64,000 nt of DNA from Cryptomeria japonica (GCF_030272615.1 NC_081406.1:233052396-233116395), one strand, 5' to 3'; positions 22,053-34,256 are shown, counted from the stretch's first letter. Made by a program: numbers and translations. Notes: a model not told the origin generated them from the letters alone.

Positions 22053-22808
22053 CTAACAGTTCGCTTGCCCCCAATCTTTGTCTTTGGTTTCTAGACCCCA
22101 AAAGGTGATCATGATTTTATCTTGAACCATTGATGTGATCAAATAACAATTGCTTCGTAACATCCCTTTTACATTGGGCCTCTCTGATTTATATTTAGCC
22201 TCCACCTCTAAATTGACCCCTTCATTAGCTAAAAGGTCCATGACCTTATTGCCCTCACTTAGAGTAGGAGTTATGAGAATACTAACATAGTTATTTAATA
22301 ACTTTTTATCACTTTCAATAGTATTAGTAATATTCCAAGAGGAAGAACTAGTACTTTTAAGAGCCTGAATGATGTTGAAGGAGTCCCCTTCCAGCCAAAT
22401 TTTTTAAAATTTGAATCCCTGAGCAAGCTGGAGGCTTTTCAGCATAGCCTGAGCTTTAGCCACATGGTTATTTTGGACTCCAAAAGGAGAAGCAATAGTA
22501 GCAATGTAGACACCTTGATCATTTCTAATGACTCCTCCCCCACCGAACTTCCCAGGGTTACCTTTAGCAGCTCCATCAAAATTCACCTTGACCCAATCAT
22601 GATCAAAAAATCTCTAAACAATATTTTCTCTCCTTGTCTTATTGTTAGATCTATAGACTTTGTCGATTAAATTCCATTCAGTAAGGATGGCTTTTTCAAT
22701 ATCATTGATATCATCAAAAAACCATTGTTTGTTGTTCCTATGAGGAATATTTATGTTTTCTTTCATAGCCTTGCAAACTTTTTCAAACACCACCTGAGAA
22801 GTGCACTT
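22053..22808 (-). pseudogene. LINE ORF2, C-terminal RNase H domain
   Basis: Minus-strand RNase H of the plant LINE type (RVT_3-like): NFDGAAKGNPGKFGGGGVIRN at about 22586-22520, then HVAKAQAMLKSLQLA and an EGNKVMDLLANEGV end at about 22240. Upstream (22808-22590) is the linker typical after zf-RVT (SQVVFEKVCKAMKENI). A stop interrupts the frame near 22402. The domain is separated from its zf-RVT part (30570-31404) by element B. Confidence 0.82.
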
Positions 22809-23975
22809 AGATGAATACTAAGAGGGGGGGTGAATTAGTATGCCAAAAATTACTATACTTAAATACTTTACTAGTCTAGTAGTAAACTGGTAAAACAGTT
22901 TAGCAAACACGCAAGTTAGCACACATGCAAACCAAATAGAAAATAATGCATTCACCCACAGAAGCACAATTACCATAACACAAGAGATTTTGACGTGGAA
23001 ACCCAAATGGTAAAAACCACAATGAGATGAAACTCACAAGTAACTATTTGCAGAATAGGAACCAGACCGGTTAAGGTCATACAATGTTCTTTACCAGAAC
23101 AGATCCTATTGGGAATCTCAATCTCTGTTAGGAGATAAGTCTGATTAAAGACTACCTTGCTAGAGGATTTTAGATCCACAGATGTGAACCACCTTGTTAG
23201 AGGATTTACAAAAGGCTTTTTGGGCCTACCCAGTTAAAGGCTTCGGACTTGTCGAAGATGTGAGTAATCAACAAGTGAGTGATCTAGCAAATAGCACAGA
23301 TTGCTTGGTTAGATCATTGATAGCTCGTTCCTAATGTATTCCAGCATTACTTTAGTCTTCAACACATTCACACTCTACCTTCTCTCACAGACCTGAACTT
23401 CTCTTCTATAATCACACTTACAAAAACTCATCAACCACCTTAAACCCTAGCAACACCCTAAAATCCTAGACATGATGTCCTTATAAATGAATCCGATTTC
23501 ATGTCGGTCCAATAGGTTTACAATACAATTTTCTAGGTTTAGTGCATCTAGACATATTTGGTAACATGACACAAAAAGCACCGCCAGAGTGTCGGCACCA
23601 CAAAACAATCGGTGGATGGTAACTCATTGCAAAATGTTGGTTGGTGACTCATCATAGAGTATTATCGGTTCATACAAAATACCAGTTTAAGCAAAATATC
23701 GATTGCCGGTTTGACAAAATGAAGACTGGGAAATATTAGTTGTGCCACTTTGTTCCTTCGTACCGCTTGAGATCCTTGAGTTGCTTGGGGTCTTCATACC
23801 GCTTGAGACTGGTAAACACTTTCTGCAAAACACTGATAGTCTAAAGACTATAATACATCATACCGGTTGGAACAAATACCGGTTGAGCTTTAACTCATAC
23901 ATACAAAAAGTGATCTCAAATCAAGTGTGTGTCCATCAATGACAATCACATCATCAATCATAAAAATTGCCAACA
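22809..23975 (-). repeat. 3' LTR of element B
   Basis: Direct repeat of 29402-30569 with many substitutions. Its outer end reads AGATGAATACTAAGAGG where TGATGAATAC is expected. TATA is at about 23481 on the minus strand and the hairpin module at 22986-23037. Telo-box-like AAACCCTAG lies near 23450. Confidence 0.87.
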
Positions 23976-24256
23976 ATCTCCCCCTTTGGCATTGATGGAA
24001 ACACTTAGGAAAATTTTGACATCTAAGTGTTTTACAACAAAAATATGCCATAATCAAAATTACTCCCCCTAAGTGTATACACTATTGCTTTTGCAAAAAA
24101 TACAATGTATACTACTCCTTAATAGAAATAACATGAATTTATACATAGTATGCATCAAAATTTAAATACTAGTATACTTCTCCCCCTTTGCCAACAATGA
24201 CAAAGTATAGCTGAATGACCCTTGTTCCTTTAGCATTAATAACTGATTTAAAGAGT
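23976..24256 (-). promoter_or_regulatory. 3' UTR and repeated polypurine tracts of element B
   Basis: Minus-strand PPT CCAAAGGGGGAGAT at 23976-23990 touches the LTR. Further AGGGGGAG tracts lie at about 24062 and 24181. There is no gene here. Confidence 0.7.
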
Positions 24257-27200
24257 TTATGACAATAAAGAGGGAAACTTGTCAAAAAATAATTTAAAGT
24301 CCTGCATAAATGTCTTCATGGATAAAGACCATGATTCAAGCAATGAGGTGGCAACCTCATGCTCCTTTTGCATCTGATAAACCTGCTCCTCCATGGCATC
24401 CATGGTACTCATCTCTTGAGTAACCGTTAGGGAATCTATATTGAGGTAGCATTTCTGGAGAATTTGCAATCTTGGCAGTAGGACCAGTTGAAGTTCCTGC
24501 AAATTTTGTGTCCGGTTGCTTATCTTTGCCTCTAGTCTTGCAGACTGAAGTTGAAACTGGTGAGCAGTTTGGCCATATGTGGAGGAGTCATATGGCATTT
24601 TTAAGGTTCTAATAAATGACTGTATATTAGTTTGCATTTTGTCCTTCTGAGTTAGCATATCATCACAAAATAAATGAGGTTGGCAAATCTTGTTGAGTAG
24701 TAGATTTCCCTCATCCATTGCATCTCTAATGTCCTTCTATGCCTTCTGAAGATCACATTGGAGCTCTGTTAACTTTCTCACCAAGGCAGTGTTCAGAGCC
24801 TTTTGATGTTCCTTCTTGGCATTTGCTTCTGCAACCTCTTCCAGGATTTGCACCTGGTCTTCTACAACTGTGCATAGGAGCTTCAATTGTGCAAGTGAGG
24901 AATCGGTACTGGGAAGGTTCATACCGGGTATCAAACTGGTAAGAGTGTCCACCGCAGCTTGGATCACATCTTGCTCCTTTTTCCTCCTTGTCACTTCCAG
25001 GCATTTTTGAGCAACCTTAATGCTCTGTAGCAACTCTGATTCATTTGCGGACTGGAGGTCAATGGGACTAGTAATGTTAGCCAATTTAGCCTGACTACCA
25101 ATTGCCATTAGGGTCTCCACCTATGTGCTCTTTACTGTTGCTTCCTTATCCTTGGCTTTTTGCTTATCTTCTTGAGCCTTCCTCTGCTCCTCTTCTTCTT
25201 TCTTTCTTTTCTCTTCTTCTTGTCTCTTCTTTTCATCTTTTCACTTCATCTCTTCTTCATCCTTCTTCTTCTCCTCTTCCTTCTTCCTCTTCTCCTCTTC
25301 CTTTTTCTTCTCTTCCTCTTTTCGCTTCTCCTCTTCTTTCTTTTCCTCTTCCTTCTTCTTCTTCTCTTCCTCTTATTTCTTATTTTCCTCTTCTCTTCTC
25401 TTCTTCTCCTCTTCTTTTCCCTTATCCTCTTCCTCTTTCCTCTTTTCCTCCTCTTTTCTCTTATCATCTTCCTCTTTCTTATTTTTCTCCTCTTTTCTCT
25501 TATCCTCTTTCTCTTTCCTCTTTTCCTCCTCTTTTCTCTTATCCTCTTCCTCTTTCCTCTTTTCCTCTTCTTTTCTCTTATCCTCTTCATCTACCTGTTT
25601 CTTCTTTTCTGTTTCTTGTTGCTTCTTTTCTTCTTCTATCGGCTTCTCTTGTCATGTTCCTTCTGATGGTGTACCCTGAGTAACTTTTTCACCATCTAAG
25701 GCGTCAATGTCAATGGGTTCCATTTGTTCAGTAACTGGTTCCCCTTCACTATCATATACGTCATCCGGTTTTGATATTTCTAGTTCTTGCTCAGCTTTCT
25801 TATTGGCTTGACGCACTTCATGAGTATGTACAATAGTCATCATATGAAGATGAGTGTCTTTTTCAACATCATCAATTCTCCCTTCTAATAACCAGAGTCT
25901 TCTCCTTCTAGTGAAGAAGAGTCCTTTGTTTTGGTTAATGATTTAAAATAGCTTAGAATTGGACAGGTCAGGAAAGTATTGGGAAAATGCTTTCTCCCTT
26001 ATTTCTTGTTCCTTCTAAATGGCAATGCGCCATTTGTTGTCTAAAGAGTTATACAAAGAATCCGGTGTCTCAGATCTAATTTCTGAAGGCGACCGATCAT
26101 TAACACACAAATACTTAATGGTTTCCTGTTCAACTTCTTTCTTTTCATCATCATTGAAGTCATCAAAACAATCAATTAAATCATTCAGCAATTTCCTCCT
26201 AATATTCTTTATAGTTCTTTGATAATGTGTCAAAGGTTTGTAAGAAGAAATATCAATATTTATTAGTACAAATGTTACCGGTTCATTCTTTGTCTTTTTC
26301 TTTGTTTGCCTAGTCTTCTTAGGTGGTTCTTCTTACACAATTTCTTCTGAGTCCGGTGTATTGCATTTTGTCTTCCGCTTCCTCTCAAACACTTTGGCAG
26401 GTGGCGCTTCCAGTTTCTTCGTAGCTGGTGACCGCTTGGTCACTTTGGGACTAGCTACAGTAACTGGTGCCGATGCTGAAGGAACTGCCTTTCCTTTCTT
26501 TACTGAGGCTTCTACAACTAGTTTAACCCTTTCCAAATAGGTGTCAGTTCTCTTTTCCTTAGGATCAAGGGGTGAGGCGATTAGGGTAGAAGCATACCCG
26601 TCCAACATATCATACATTACCTCATAGCCCTTAGGCTCCACTTCTTCCTGTTTGGGCTCAATGACCACCATTATGCATTCATCCACTTTGATGGTGAAGC
26701 AGATTACTTCCTCATACTTTCTGACTATATCACCAGATATTCCTACCCTTTGGTTCATTTTGCATCTGAACTCATCAAAGTATTTGTTCAATACTTCCAG
26801 ATAGCCGGTTCCAACCGCTTCTAGACTTTCCTTGATTTGCTTTGTCACCGGTTGGTCAGCAAACCATTGAATATCACCTACTCCCGGAAAGTAGCCTTGG
26901 AAGTAAAAGAGTAACCCAACCAGTAGTTGTCCAAACTTAAATCTCAGTGCATTTTCCTGCTTGATCAAATTAAGATTCAATAGAAGTTGTCTTTGCATAC
27001 AAGTGCACAGATCAAATGATGCATCTTCCTTGATCATCTTGTAGGCGACATTTACCGTTGCAGTAGAGATAGAATTAATTCTACTAGCAGAGAACATCTG
27101 GTAACCTATCACCATGCAGGCATACTTGACCAAATCTCCTTGATTGAGTTGATGGTCATTCCATGTGAGTCACTCATTGAACCGGTGAGCTTGGACATTT

Positions 27201-27633
27201 CAGTCTTGTTGACCTTCCTTAGGGCTGGCACTTCCCTTGGGTTACAGAAACTGGTGATGGCATGAATCACTTCTGGTGTGATGTCATGCATCCGCTCTAA
27301 GTATATTTTATCACCATGCACTCTGCTCAGAATGATGCGAATGTGATCATCTAAAAATTCTTGAAGAAAATAGACTACATTGTGAAGTTTCTTCTTTTCT
27401 AGAATGCTAAATTCCGGTTTAATGTTCTTATCCGCCCCGCAGAACAAACTCAACTAGGAATGGATTACAAGAGACCCTAAGCCTTCAATTTTACAATCAA
27501 TGTAATCTGAAATACCTTCCTCCGCTATAACTCCAGCGAGTGCTAGGGATAGGGCATTGTATTTTGCCTTTCATTTGATGAAATCTACAGAATCAACAGG
27601 TGCACTAGAACTAGCATGTAATGCAGAAGCCAT
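24257..27633 (-). pseudogene. ORF2 of element B: conserved protein of unknown function (best copy)
   Basis: About 1,125 codons, the least damaged ORF2. It has an N-terminal domain with DHIRIILSRVHGDKIYLER, HDITPEVIHAI, KLTGSMSDSHGMT, DLCTCMQRQLLLNL and CFTIKVDECIM. A basic linker follows (KVFERKRKTK at about 26390). The second domain (26233-25850) has KKEVEQETIKYLCVN and RRRLWLLEGRIDDVEKDT. About 160 residues composed mainly of K, E, R and D follow (25620-25180), then coiled-coil segments (25120-24257) with LLPRLQILQKCYLNID. A one-base deletion near 27125 shifts frame relative to A. Stops lie near 27453, 26333, 26012, 25650 and 24735. It is probably a structural or nucleic-acid-associated partner of ORF1. 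That is inference, since no catalytic motif is visible. Confidence 0.76.
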
Positions 27634-28039
27634 GATAAACAGAGAATTTTGAAAAATACCTTCGTAGATCAAAATTTAGGGCTTCTTAATTTGAAATTTG
27701 CTACACACTCCTTTGGTTGCTGAAATACTGCTTTGCATTCTACACTTCTCCAACAGATGATTGCCTCAGATTCTTCTTCAGGATTTTGATAAATTCTTTG
27801 AATCGCAGTGTAAATCACTTTTCTTCACTCTAAAATTGAAAAACTTATTTTCTCGAAAAATGATAAGTGAGAAATGATTTGAAAATTCCTTTTAAACAGG
27901 TTCTCCACCTACCATAATAAATGCTCCACTATTAGGGCGTAAACCCTAATTTGCCTTTTACCATTTCTGGTCTTCTACCGACTGATAGGTATCTCATACT
28001 GGTTAAGGTCTTTTACCAGTGTCAACCGGGGGTTCGAGA
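27634..28039 (-). other. ORF1-ORF2 spacer of element B
   Basis: No gene. It contains the same ATTAGGG/CCCTAAT 7-bp stem (27931-27950) as A, with the loop on the opposite strand as expected for an inverted copy. Confidence 0.6.
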
Positions 28040-29351
28040 TATTTCACCGTTTGCTCCCCCTAAGCTTTTTGTAGCTTAGTTTGCCAGTTCTGAAATTTCC
28101 ACACTAGGTGCAGAAACCGGTTCTTCTTGCAACACTCTTGGTTTCTTTTTTCTAGGTTTTGTTCATATCCACTTGAACAGTTTCAATATCAATCTATCCT
28201 TCTGGAGTGACCGGTATGTCATCCGATATGTTCTTTCTTGTTCTGTAGAATCTGGCAATGTGACCGGGTTTGTTGCAATGATAGTAGACCATTCCAGGTG
28301 CTCTCCATGGTCCATTATTCATGTTACCATTCTTCCTCCTACATGTTGCAGCAGTGTGACCATGACAATGTCAAATCAAATAGTTTGCTCTCCATCCGGT
28401 TGTCGCTTGATAGCCACTACTACCTGACTGATGATTAAAGGTATTAAACTAGTTGGGATTCTGATTCACAAAAGGTTTTGGACCAACTCCTTGAGTCCTC
28501 TGAGGATATCTTCCAGTGTTGTTCATAACAAACCTGCATTCAGATGCTCTATGCCCAAACTTGTTGCATGCATAACAATTACCATTGAATTTATTAGATC
28601 TAGGTACATTGTTTATAAAGTAAGTAAAATTATTGTAGGCTTTGCTCCTACACACATTAGCAGTATGTCCTTCTTTAAGACAGTTAAAGTAAACAGGTTT
28701 GAACTTTTGCTTACCTTTACCTTTGAATGTCAGTTGCTTCTTCTATGCTTCAGCATTTGCACCAGAGGTCTCACCTTCCTCATGACCGGAGTAACCAAGT
28801 CCATCAGTATTCCTGACAGGTTTGGCCGATTCAAGCTTTTGCTCTAGCTTAACAATACTCTTGTTGAACTTAGCAAGTATTTCCTTTGACTCGGAGAGTT
28901 CTTTGGAAATAGCAGCATTTGTTTCCACCAAGTTTGCATTCTTGGAGATGGCTATGTTCAGTTCTCCTTGCATGTCTTCCTTTTCCACTTTTTTCACATG
29001 GAGTTGAGCGGTTAGGGCACTAATTTCTTTTTTTAACTTGGATATCCCATGATCTTTGTCTTTTACAAGATCTTCAACTTTCCTCCAGTTCTCAAGCTCT
29101 TGACACATTCAGATAGTCAGTCCGCAACTCCTTTCTTAGGTTGGAATTGGATTATTCAACTTTTCTACTTCTCGAATTAGGGCTTCCATGTTTGCTTCAT
29201 CAGAGGAATTGTTTTTAGTTAGCTCCATCAATTTTTCAGCATGTTCTCTCATTTTTGCCTGAGAGGCCTTATATTTGACCATAAGTACATCATAGGCTTG
29301 CTCAGATTGAGTGAGTCAATGTGTAAGTTCCCTCACAGTGTATTCCCCCAT
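28040..29351 (-). pseudogene. ORF1 of element B: coiled-coil / multi-CCHC Gag-like protein
   Basis: Starts at 29351 (MGEYTVRELTH), 37 bp inside the PBS. Coiled coil through about 28745 with MCQELENWRKVEDL. The first knuckle is YFNCLKEGHTANVC, where the first Cys is lost (in A it is the second Cys that is lost). The second is CYACNKFGHRASEC, intact. The third (HCHGHTAATC) and fourth (YYHCNKPGHIARFY) are decayed. A and B have lost different knuckle cysteines, so the ancestor had a fuller set. Stops occur near 29314, 29110, 28743 and 28445. Confidence 0.75.
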
Positions 29352-29386
29352 ATCTCTTTCCAAGTGGTTAGACTTATAGAAAGGTT

Positions 29387-29401
29387 GGCTCTGATACCAA
29401 T
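29387..29401 (-). promoter_or_regulatory. Primer binding site of element B
   Basis: Minus-strand ATTGGTATCAGAGCC, a perfect iMet-type PBS immediately after the 5' LTR. Confidence 0.85.
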
Positions 29402-30569
29402 TGATGAATACTAAGAGGGGGGAGTGAATTAGTATGCCAAAAATTACTGTACTTAAACACTTTACTAGTCTAGCAGTAAATCGGTAAAATAGTTTAGCAA
29501 ACAAACCAGTTAGCATGCATGCAAACCAAATAGAAAATAATACATTCACCCACAGAAGCACAATCACCATAACACAAGAGATTTTGACATGGAAACCCAA
29601 ATGGGAAAAACCATGATAAGATGAAACTCACAAGTACCTATCTGCAAAATAGGAACCAGACTGGTTAAGGTCATACAATGTTCTTTACCAGAACAGATCC
29701 TGTTAGGAATCTCAATCTCTGTTACGAGATAATTCCAATTAAAGACTACCTTGCTAGAGGATTTTAGATCCACAGATGTGAACCACCTTGTTAGAGGATT
29801 TACAAAAGGATTTTTGGGCCTACCCGATTAAAGGCTTCAAACTTGTCGAAGATGTGAGTAATCAACAAGTGAGTGATCTAGTAAATAGCATAGATTTCTT
29901 GGTTAGATCCTTGATAGCTCATTCCTAATGCATTCTAGCATTACTTCAGTCTTCAACACATTCACACTCTACCTTCTCTCACAGACTTGAACTTCTCTTC
30001 TATAATCACACTTACAAAAACTCATCAACCACCTTAAACGCTAGCAACACCCTAAAACCCTAGACATGATGTCCTTATAAAGGAATCTGATTTCATGTCG
30101 GTCCAATAAGTTTACAATACAATTTTGTAGGTTTAGTGCATCTAGACATATTTGGTAACATGACACAAAAAGCACTGCTAGAGTGTTGGCACCACAAAAC
30201 AATCGGTGGATGGTAACTCATCGCAAAATGTCAGTTAGTGACTCATCACGGAGTATTACCAGTTCATACAAAATACCGGTTTAAGCAAAATACCAGTTGC
30301 CAGTTTGACAAAATGAAGACTGGAAAATATGAGTTGTGTCGCTTCGTTCCTTTATACCACTTGAGATCCTTGAACCGCTTGGGGTCTTCATACCACTTGA
30401 GACCGGTAAACACTTTCTGCAAAACACTGATAGTCTAAAGACTATAATACATCATATCGATTGGAAAAAATACCGGTTGTGCTTTAACTCATACATACAA
30501 AAAGTGATCTCAAACCAAGTGTGTGTCCATCAATGACAATCACAACATCAATCATCAAAAATGCCAACA
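29402..30569 (-). repeat. 5' LTR of element B
   Basis: Minus strand starts TGTTGGCATTTTTGATG at 30569 and ends GTATTCATCA at 29402. Minus-strand TATA at 30075-30079, telo-box-like motifs just downstream, hairpin module at 29580-29631, and a C-rich U5 tail. Confidence 0.88.
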
Positions 30570-31404
30570 TGAGCTTCCCTAAATATTTTGTTATTTCTCT
30601 CTTTCCAAATGCCCAGCAAGTCATGGGAAGTATTAAGGACCAAAGGTTCTTGATAAGAGGAAATTTGGTGGGAAAGGTCCATTGCCAAATAATTTCCTTG
30701 AGACTGTTGTGCATAACCCAATCAACTTTCCAATTCACCCAAAACTTACTCCAGATTTCCCAAGTGAAGGAGCAATGGAAGAATAGATGATCAACTGATT
30801 CTTCCTGTTTTTGACATAGCTCACACCTGTTGGGGAACATAAAACCTCTTCGGGCCAAGTTATCAATAGTAAGAATCCTATTGTGAGTAGCAAGCCAAAA
30901 GAACATGTTGACTTTAGGGATAAGAACTCTATTCCAAACTTTACCCCATATTGGGTTGCTGATCTGGGTAAAAGTGTTTTTATAGGCTGAGACAACCATG
31001 AAGTTGCCCCTAGGATTACTCTTCTAGAGGAACACATCCTCAAAATATTTGTTAATAGAAAAGGACAACAACTCCTACTGAAGCAGCAAAAACCCAGCAT
31101 AGATAGCATCAAGCCTAACCCATCTATTCTCCTTCTAGTAGTTACACACCATAGACCCAAACCTCCTTTTACATTCATCAATGAATTGATTGCAGTCTTG
31201 ATTAAAGAGAGGTTCATTTTTAATCCAATAATCTTCCCAGAACCTAATTTTGTCACCTTTTCCAAGGACCCATCTAGCTCCAACTTTGGCCACTTTTGTG
31301 GATTTGATAATACTATTCCAAATGAAAGACCCAACAGGGATTTGTGTTATAGTGTTGTGGTTATCTAATTTATGTTCTTGCATCTTTCTTTTGTTCATAT
31401 GCAT
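30570..31404 (-). pseudogene. LINE ORF2, zf-RVT region
   Basis: Minus-strand non-LTR retrotransposon segment. WVLGKGDKIRFWEDYW (about 31270) is the conserved block after the RT. The zf-RVT domain follows: IWGKVWNRVLIPKVNMFFW, then RCELCQKQEESVDHLFFHC with its Cys/His ligands at about 30830-30780. The end is IWKERNNKIFREA at 30570, where element B enters. The RT and endonuclease are missing: sequence beyond 31404 is an LTR fragment. A few stops and frame changes occur. Confidence 0.85.
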
Positions 31405-31490
31405 TAAGTGGTTGAAAAAATAGTTTAATAAAGTTAAGAATTACAGAACACTAATTCACCCTCCCTCTTAGTGTTACTTGATTCCAACAA
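31405..31490 (+). repeat. Short LTR-end fragment
   Basis: About 86 bp ending CACCCTCCCTCTTAGTG...GATTCCAACA, like the U5 ends of the LTRs in this window, plus orientation. No PBS follows and no partner LTR is seen. Confidence 0.35.
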
Positions 31491-32115
31491 CTAGACGATC
31501 AATTAACCCTGCATACCTAGTTAGGTCGGCCACCTATAAGATATTACAATAAGATCATTACATACATCCACATTACAATGATATGCCATGTCGGCTTTAG
31601 ACCAAAACAACATTAACCAATCCATAAAGCATCCTGGTAACATGTAGAGAACACGTAACATGATGCCGGTCTATAACCTGGACCTAAATAGATTCACCAT
31701 GCAAGAACGATGTCTCCAATCAGTTGAGGCATGAACAAAGATCACCTTCTGCATCCTGAATTCCATCTAGAAGCCACACCAACACCACTTATGCATCTTG
31801 TCAAAGATTCTCAATAAAAGCTTTGCCGGTAAAACCTTAAACCCTTACTCGTATAAGCTTACTAGAATGTATGATAGCATTTGATCATCAAGTCAATACC
31901 AACCAACCAAAAAAAACCCAAGAAACATCAAACCAAACATATTCCATTGATCCAAACATGTCGGTAGTGTCCAACTGATATTCCCTTCTACCGGTAACAC
32001 TAGTTCTTCTACCAGTAACCAAAATCTCTATCGGTAACCAATCATAACAGCTAGTATTGAAATCAATGAAAAAACATCAATGCAAAACATAATCAATTCC
32101 TTCATATTTCCAACA
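31491..32115 (-). repeat. 3' LTR of copia J, truncated
   Basis: Corresponds to 52050-52669. It starts TGTTGGAAATATGAAGG on the minus strand at 32115. The distal R/U5 half is missing. U3 holds iterated ACCGGTAAC-type motifs near 31990-32040. Confidence 0.75.
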
Positions 32116-32479
32116 ATCTCCCCCTTTGGCATTGATGGGAACACTAGATGTGAAAAAGAAAACATCTAAGTGCTAAGAAATGCCAAAATTCCTGATAGAA
32201 GATATAACAATGAAAAACTGAAAAATCCAAGCAACTCCCCCTAAGGAGTGTAGTATAGTCTGAAACTGATCTGAATCTCTCCCATATGACATATTATGAC
32301 ATTATTTTTCACATATAAATCTCCCCCTTTGACATCAATGCCAAAGATATGACATAGATATCAAAATCCTATGAATCTCAAAGCTGACTACTCCCCCTGA
32401 GTAGTAGCACCAATATATCAATCCGAAGCAAAGGATAAAGTTGATGATGCACACCGGAATGATGCTCTACTCCGTCAAT
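32116..32479 (-). promoter_or_regulatory. Polypurine tracts of copia J
   Basis: Minus-strand CAAAGGGGGAGAT at 32116-32130 abuts the 3' LTR. Similar G-rich tracts lie at about 32236, 32320 and 32393. This is the same reiterated arrangement as in A, B and D. Confidence 0.65.
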
Positions 32480-34256
32480 TAAGTTTCTTCCAGAGGGGTA
32501 GATACCCCTTACCTATCTCTCAGATATTCAAATGATTCCTTAGACAACAGTTTAGTGAATATATCTGCAATCTCCTCTTTAGTGTTCACATAAACCAATT
32601 TGACTTCCTTTTCTTCCACCTTTTCCTTCAGAAAGTTATATTTTATTTAAATGTGCTTAGTCTTAGAGTAAAATACTGGATTATTAGATATGTCAATAGC
32701 TACAGAGTTATCACAGTAGATAACTACTGGTTCACTGCAATTTACCTTGATATCCTTCAACATTTGCTTCATCCACAAGACTTGAGTGCAATTAGTTGCT
32801 GCTGCAACATATTCAACTTCTGCAGTAGATTAAGAAATACATGACTATTTTTTGTTGATCCATGAAACCAGTTTCTTTCCAAGAAAGAAAGATCCACCCA
32901 AAGTTCTCTTTCGGTCATCAGTATCTCCTGCCCAATCTGCATTTGTATATGCACATAAAGTGAAGTTATCATCTCTATAGTACCATAAGTCATATTTTGT
33001 TGTTCCTTGCAAATACTAGAATATCCTCTTTATTGCACATTCATGATTTTATGTAGGATTACTTTGATATCTTGAAACAATACTTACTGCATTCATAATA
33101 TTTGGTCTAGTTTGAGTTAGAAATAGAAAGCCACCAATCATATACTTATACCTTGTTGAATTTACCAGTGCAGATGTGTCTTTGATAGATAATTTCTCAG
33201 TTGTCACCATAGGAGTATTACTAGTTTGGAATTATCCATACCAAACTTCTTCAACAATTCCCTTAGATACTTAGTTTGATAGATAAATATGCCTTTGTCA
33301 GTTTGAGTAATATGCAAACCTAAGAAAAATCTCATCTCACCAATCATAGACATTTCAAATTCATTATTCATATTATTAGAGAATTGCATGCACAATTTAT
33401 TTTCACCTCTAAAAATGATATCATCAACAAATACTTCATTAATTAGAATATCATCATCAGTGATTTTGTTATAAAAATTACTGTCAGCACTACCTTTAGT
33501 AAAACCAAGCTTCAAAAGATATTTATCCAACCTTGCATACCAAGCTCTAGGAGCTTGTTTCAATCCATATAATGTTTTCCTTAACCTGGAAACCATATCT
33601 TTGTCATCTGTCAATGAATGTCCATCAAGCTGCTCAATGTATACTTCTTCCTCAAGTTCACCATTCAAAAATGCACATTTAACATCCATTTGATAGACCT
33701 TATAGTTCTTGTATGTTACATAGGTAAGAAATATTCTAACAACTTCAATTCTAGCTACAGGTGCAAATTTCTCACTATAATCAATTCCTTATATTTGAGA
33801 ATGTCCTTTACAAACTAGTCTATCCTTGTTTCTTACAACTTGACCATCCTCATTTAGTTTATTTCTAAAAACCCATTTAGTTCCAATAACATTCTTATTT
33901 TTAGGTCGGGGAACTAAAGTCCAAGTCTTATTCTTCTCTATCTGACCTAATTCATCTTCCATAGCTTTTAACCAATGTTTATCTTTACAAGCTTCAATAA
34001 CAGACACTAGTTCAATTTGAGAAATAAGACATACCTCTTCATTTTCCAGTCTTCTTCTTGTCATAACTCCCTTGTTCCTATCTCCAATGATTTGATCTTT
34101 AGAATGATTTAATCTTGCATACCTTGGTGTCTTGTGAACTTTAGGTTCACTGTTTTGATCATCACTCACAGTTGAATTTTTTGATTGTACTAGTGTAATT
34201 GTCTCAGTGTATTGTACCAATTGAGGCATTGTCGGATCAGTTATGATCACTTCCAC
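32480..34256 (-). pseudogene. Copia J: reverse transcriptase and RNase H
   Basis: RT starts about 33990: WLKAMEDELGQIEKNKTWTL and VIGTKWVFRNKLNEDG. Then [38 protein letters not shown] and the active site FVDDIIF (canonical YVDD, Tyr to Phe) at about 33430. RNase H (about 33000-32480) shows ADWAGDTDDRKRTLGGSFF, a STAEVEYVAAA block, CDNSVAI, KHIxIKYNFLKE and ADIFTKLL. Stops near 33786, 33204 and 32830 break it. The region upstream to 34256 is the divergent INT-RT linker. Confidence 0.88.

Larger units (their letters stand above)
22809..30569 (-). mobile_element. Element B: pol-less LTR retrotransposon, two ORFs
   Basis: A 7.76-kb minus-strand sister of A. The 5' LTR is 29402-30569 (1168 bp) and the 3' LTR 22809-23975 (1167 bp). 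The PBS is at 29387-29401 and the PPT at 23976-23990. ORF1 is 28040-29351 and ORF2 24257-27633. No pol domain is present. It is inserted in the LINE between zf-RVT and RNase H. Flanking 5-mers (CACTT left, TGAGC right) do not match, so the TSD is lost or the copy is recombinant. Confidence 0.88.

Noticed and set aside
25102-25683. Long plus-strand open frames rich in Ser/Leu/Phe opposite the ORF2 charged tract of B (similar at 9386-9933 on the minus strand in A)
   Set aside because: They are antisense shadows of the purine-rich K/E/R coding tract; composition explains them, and no membrane-protein pattern or start context is conserved.
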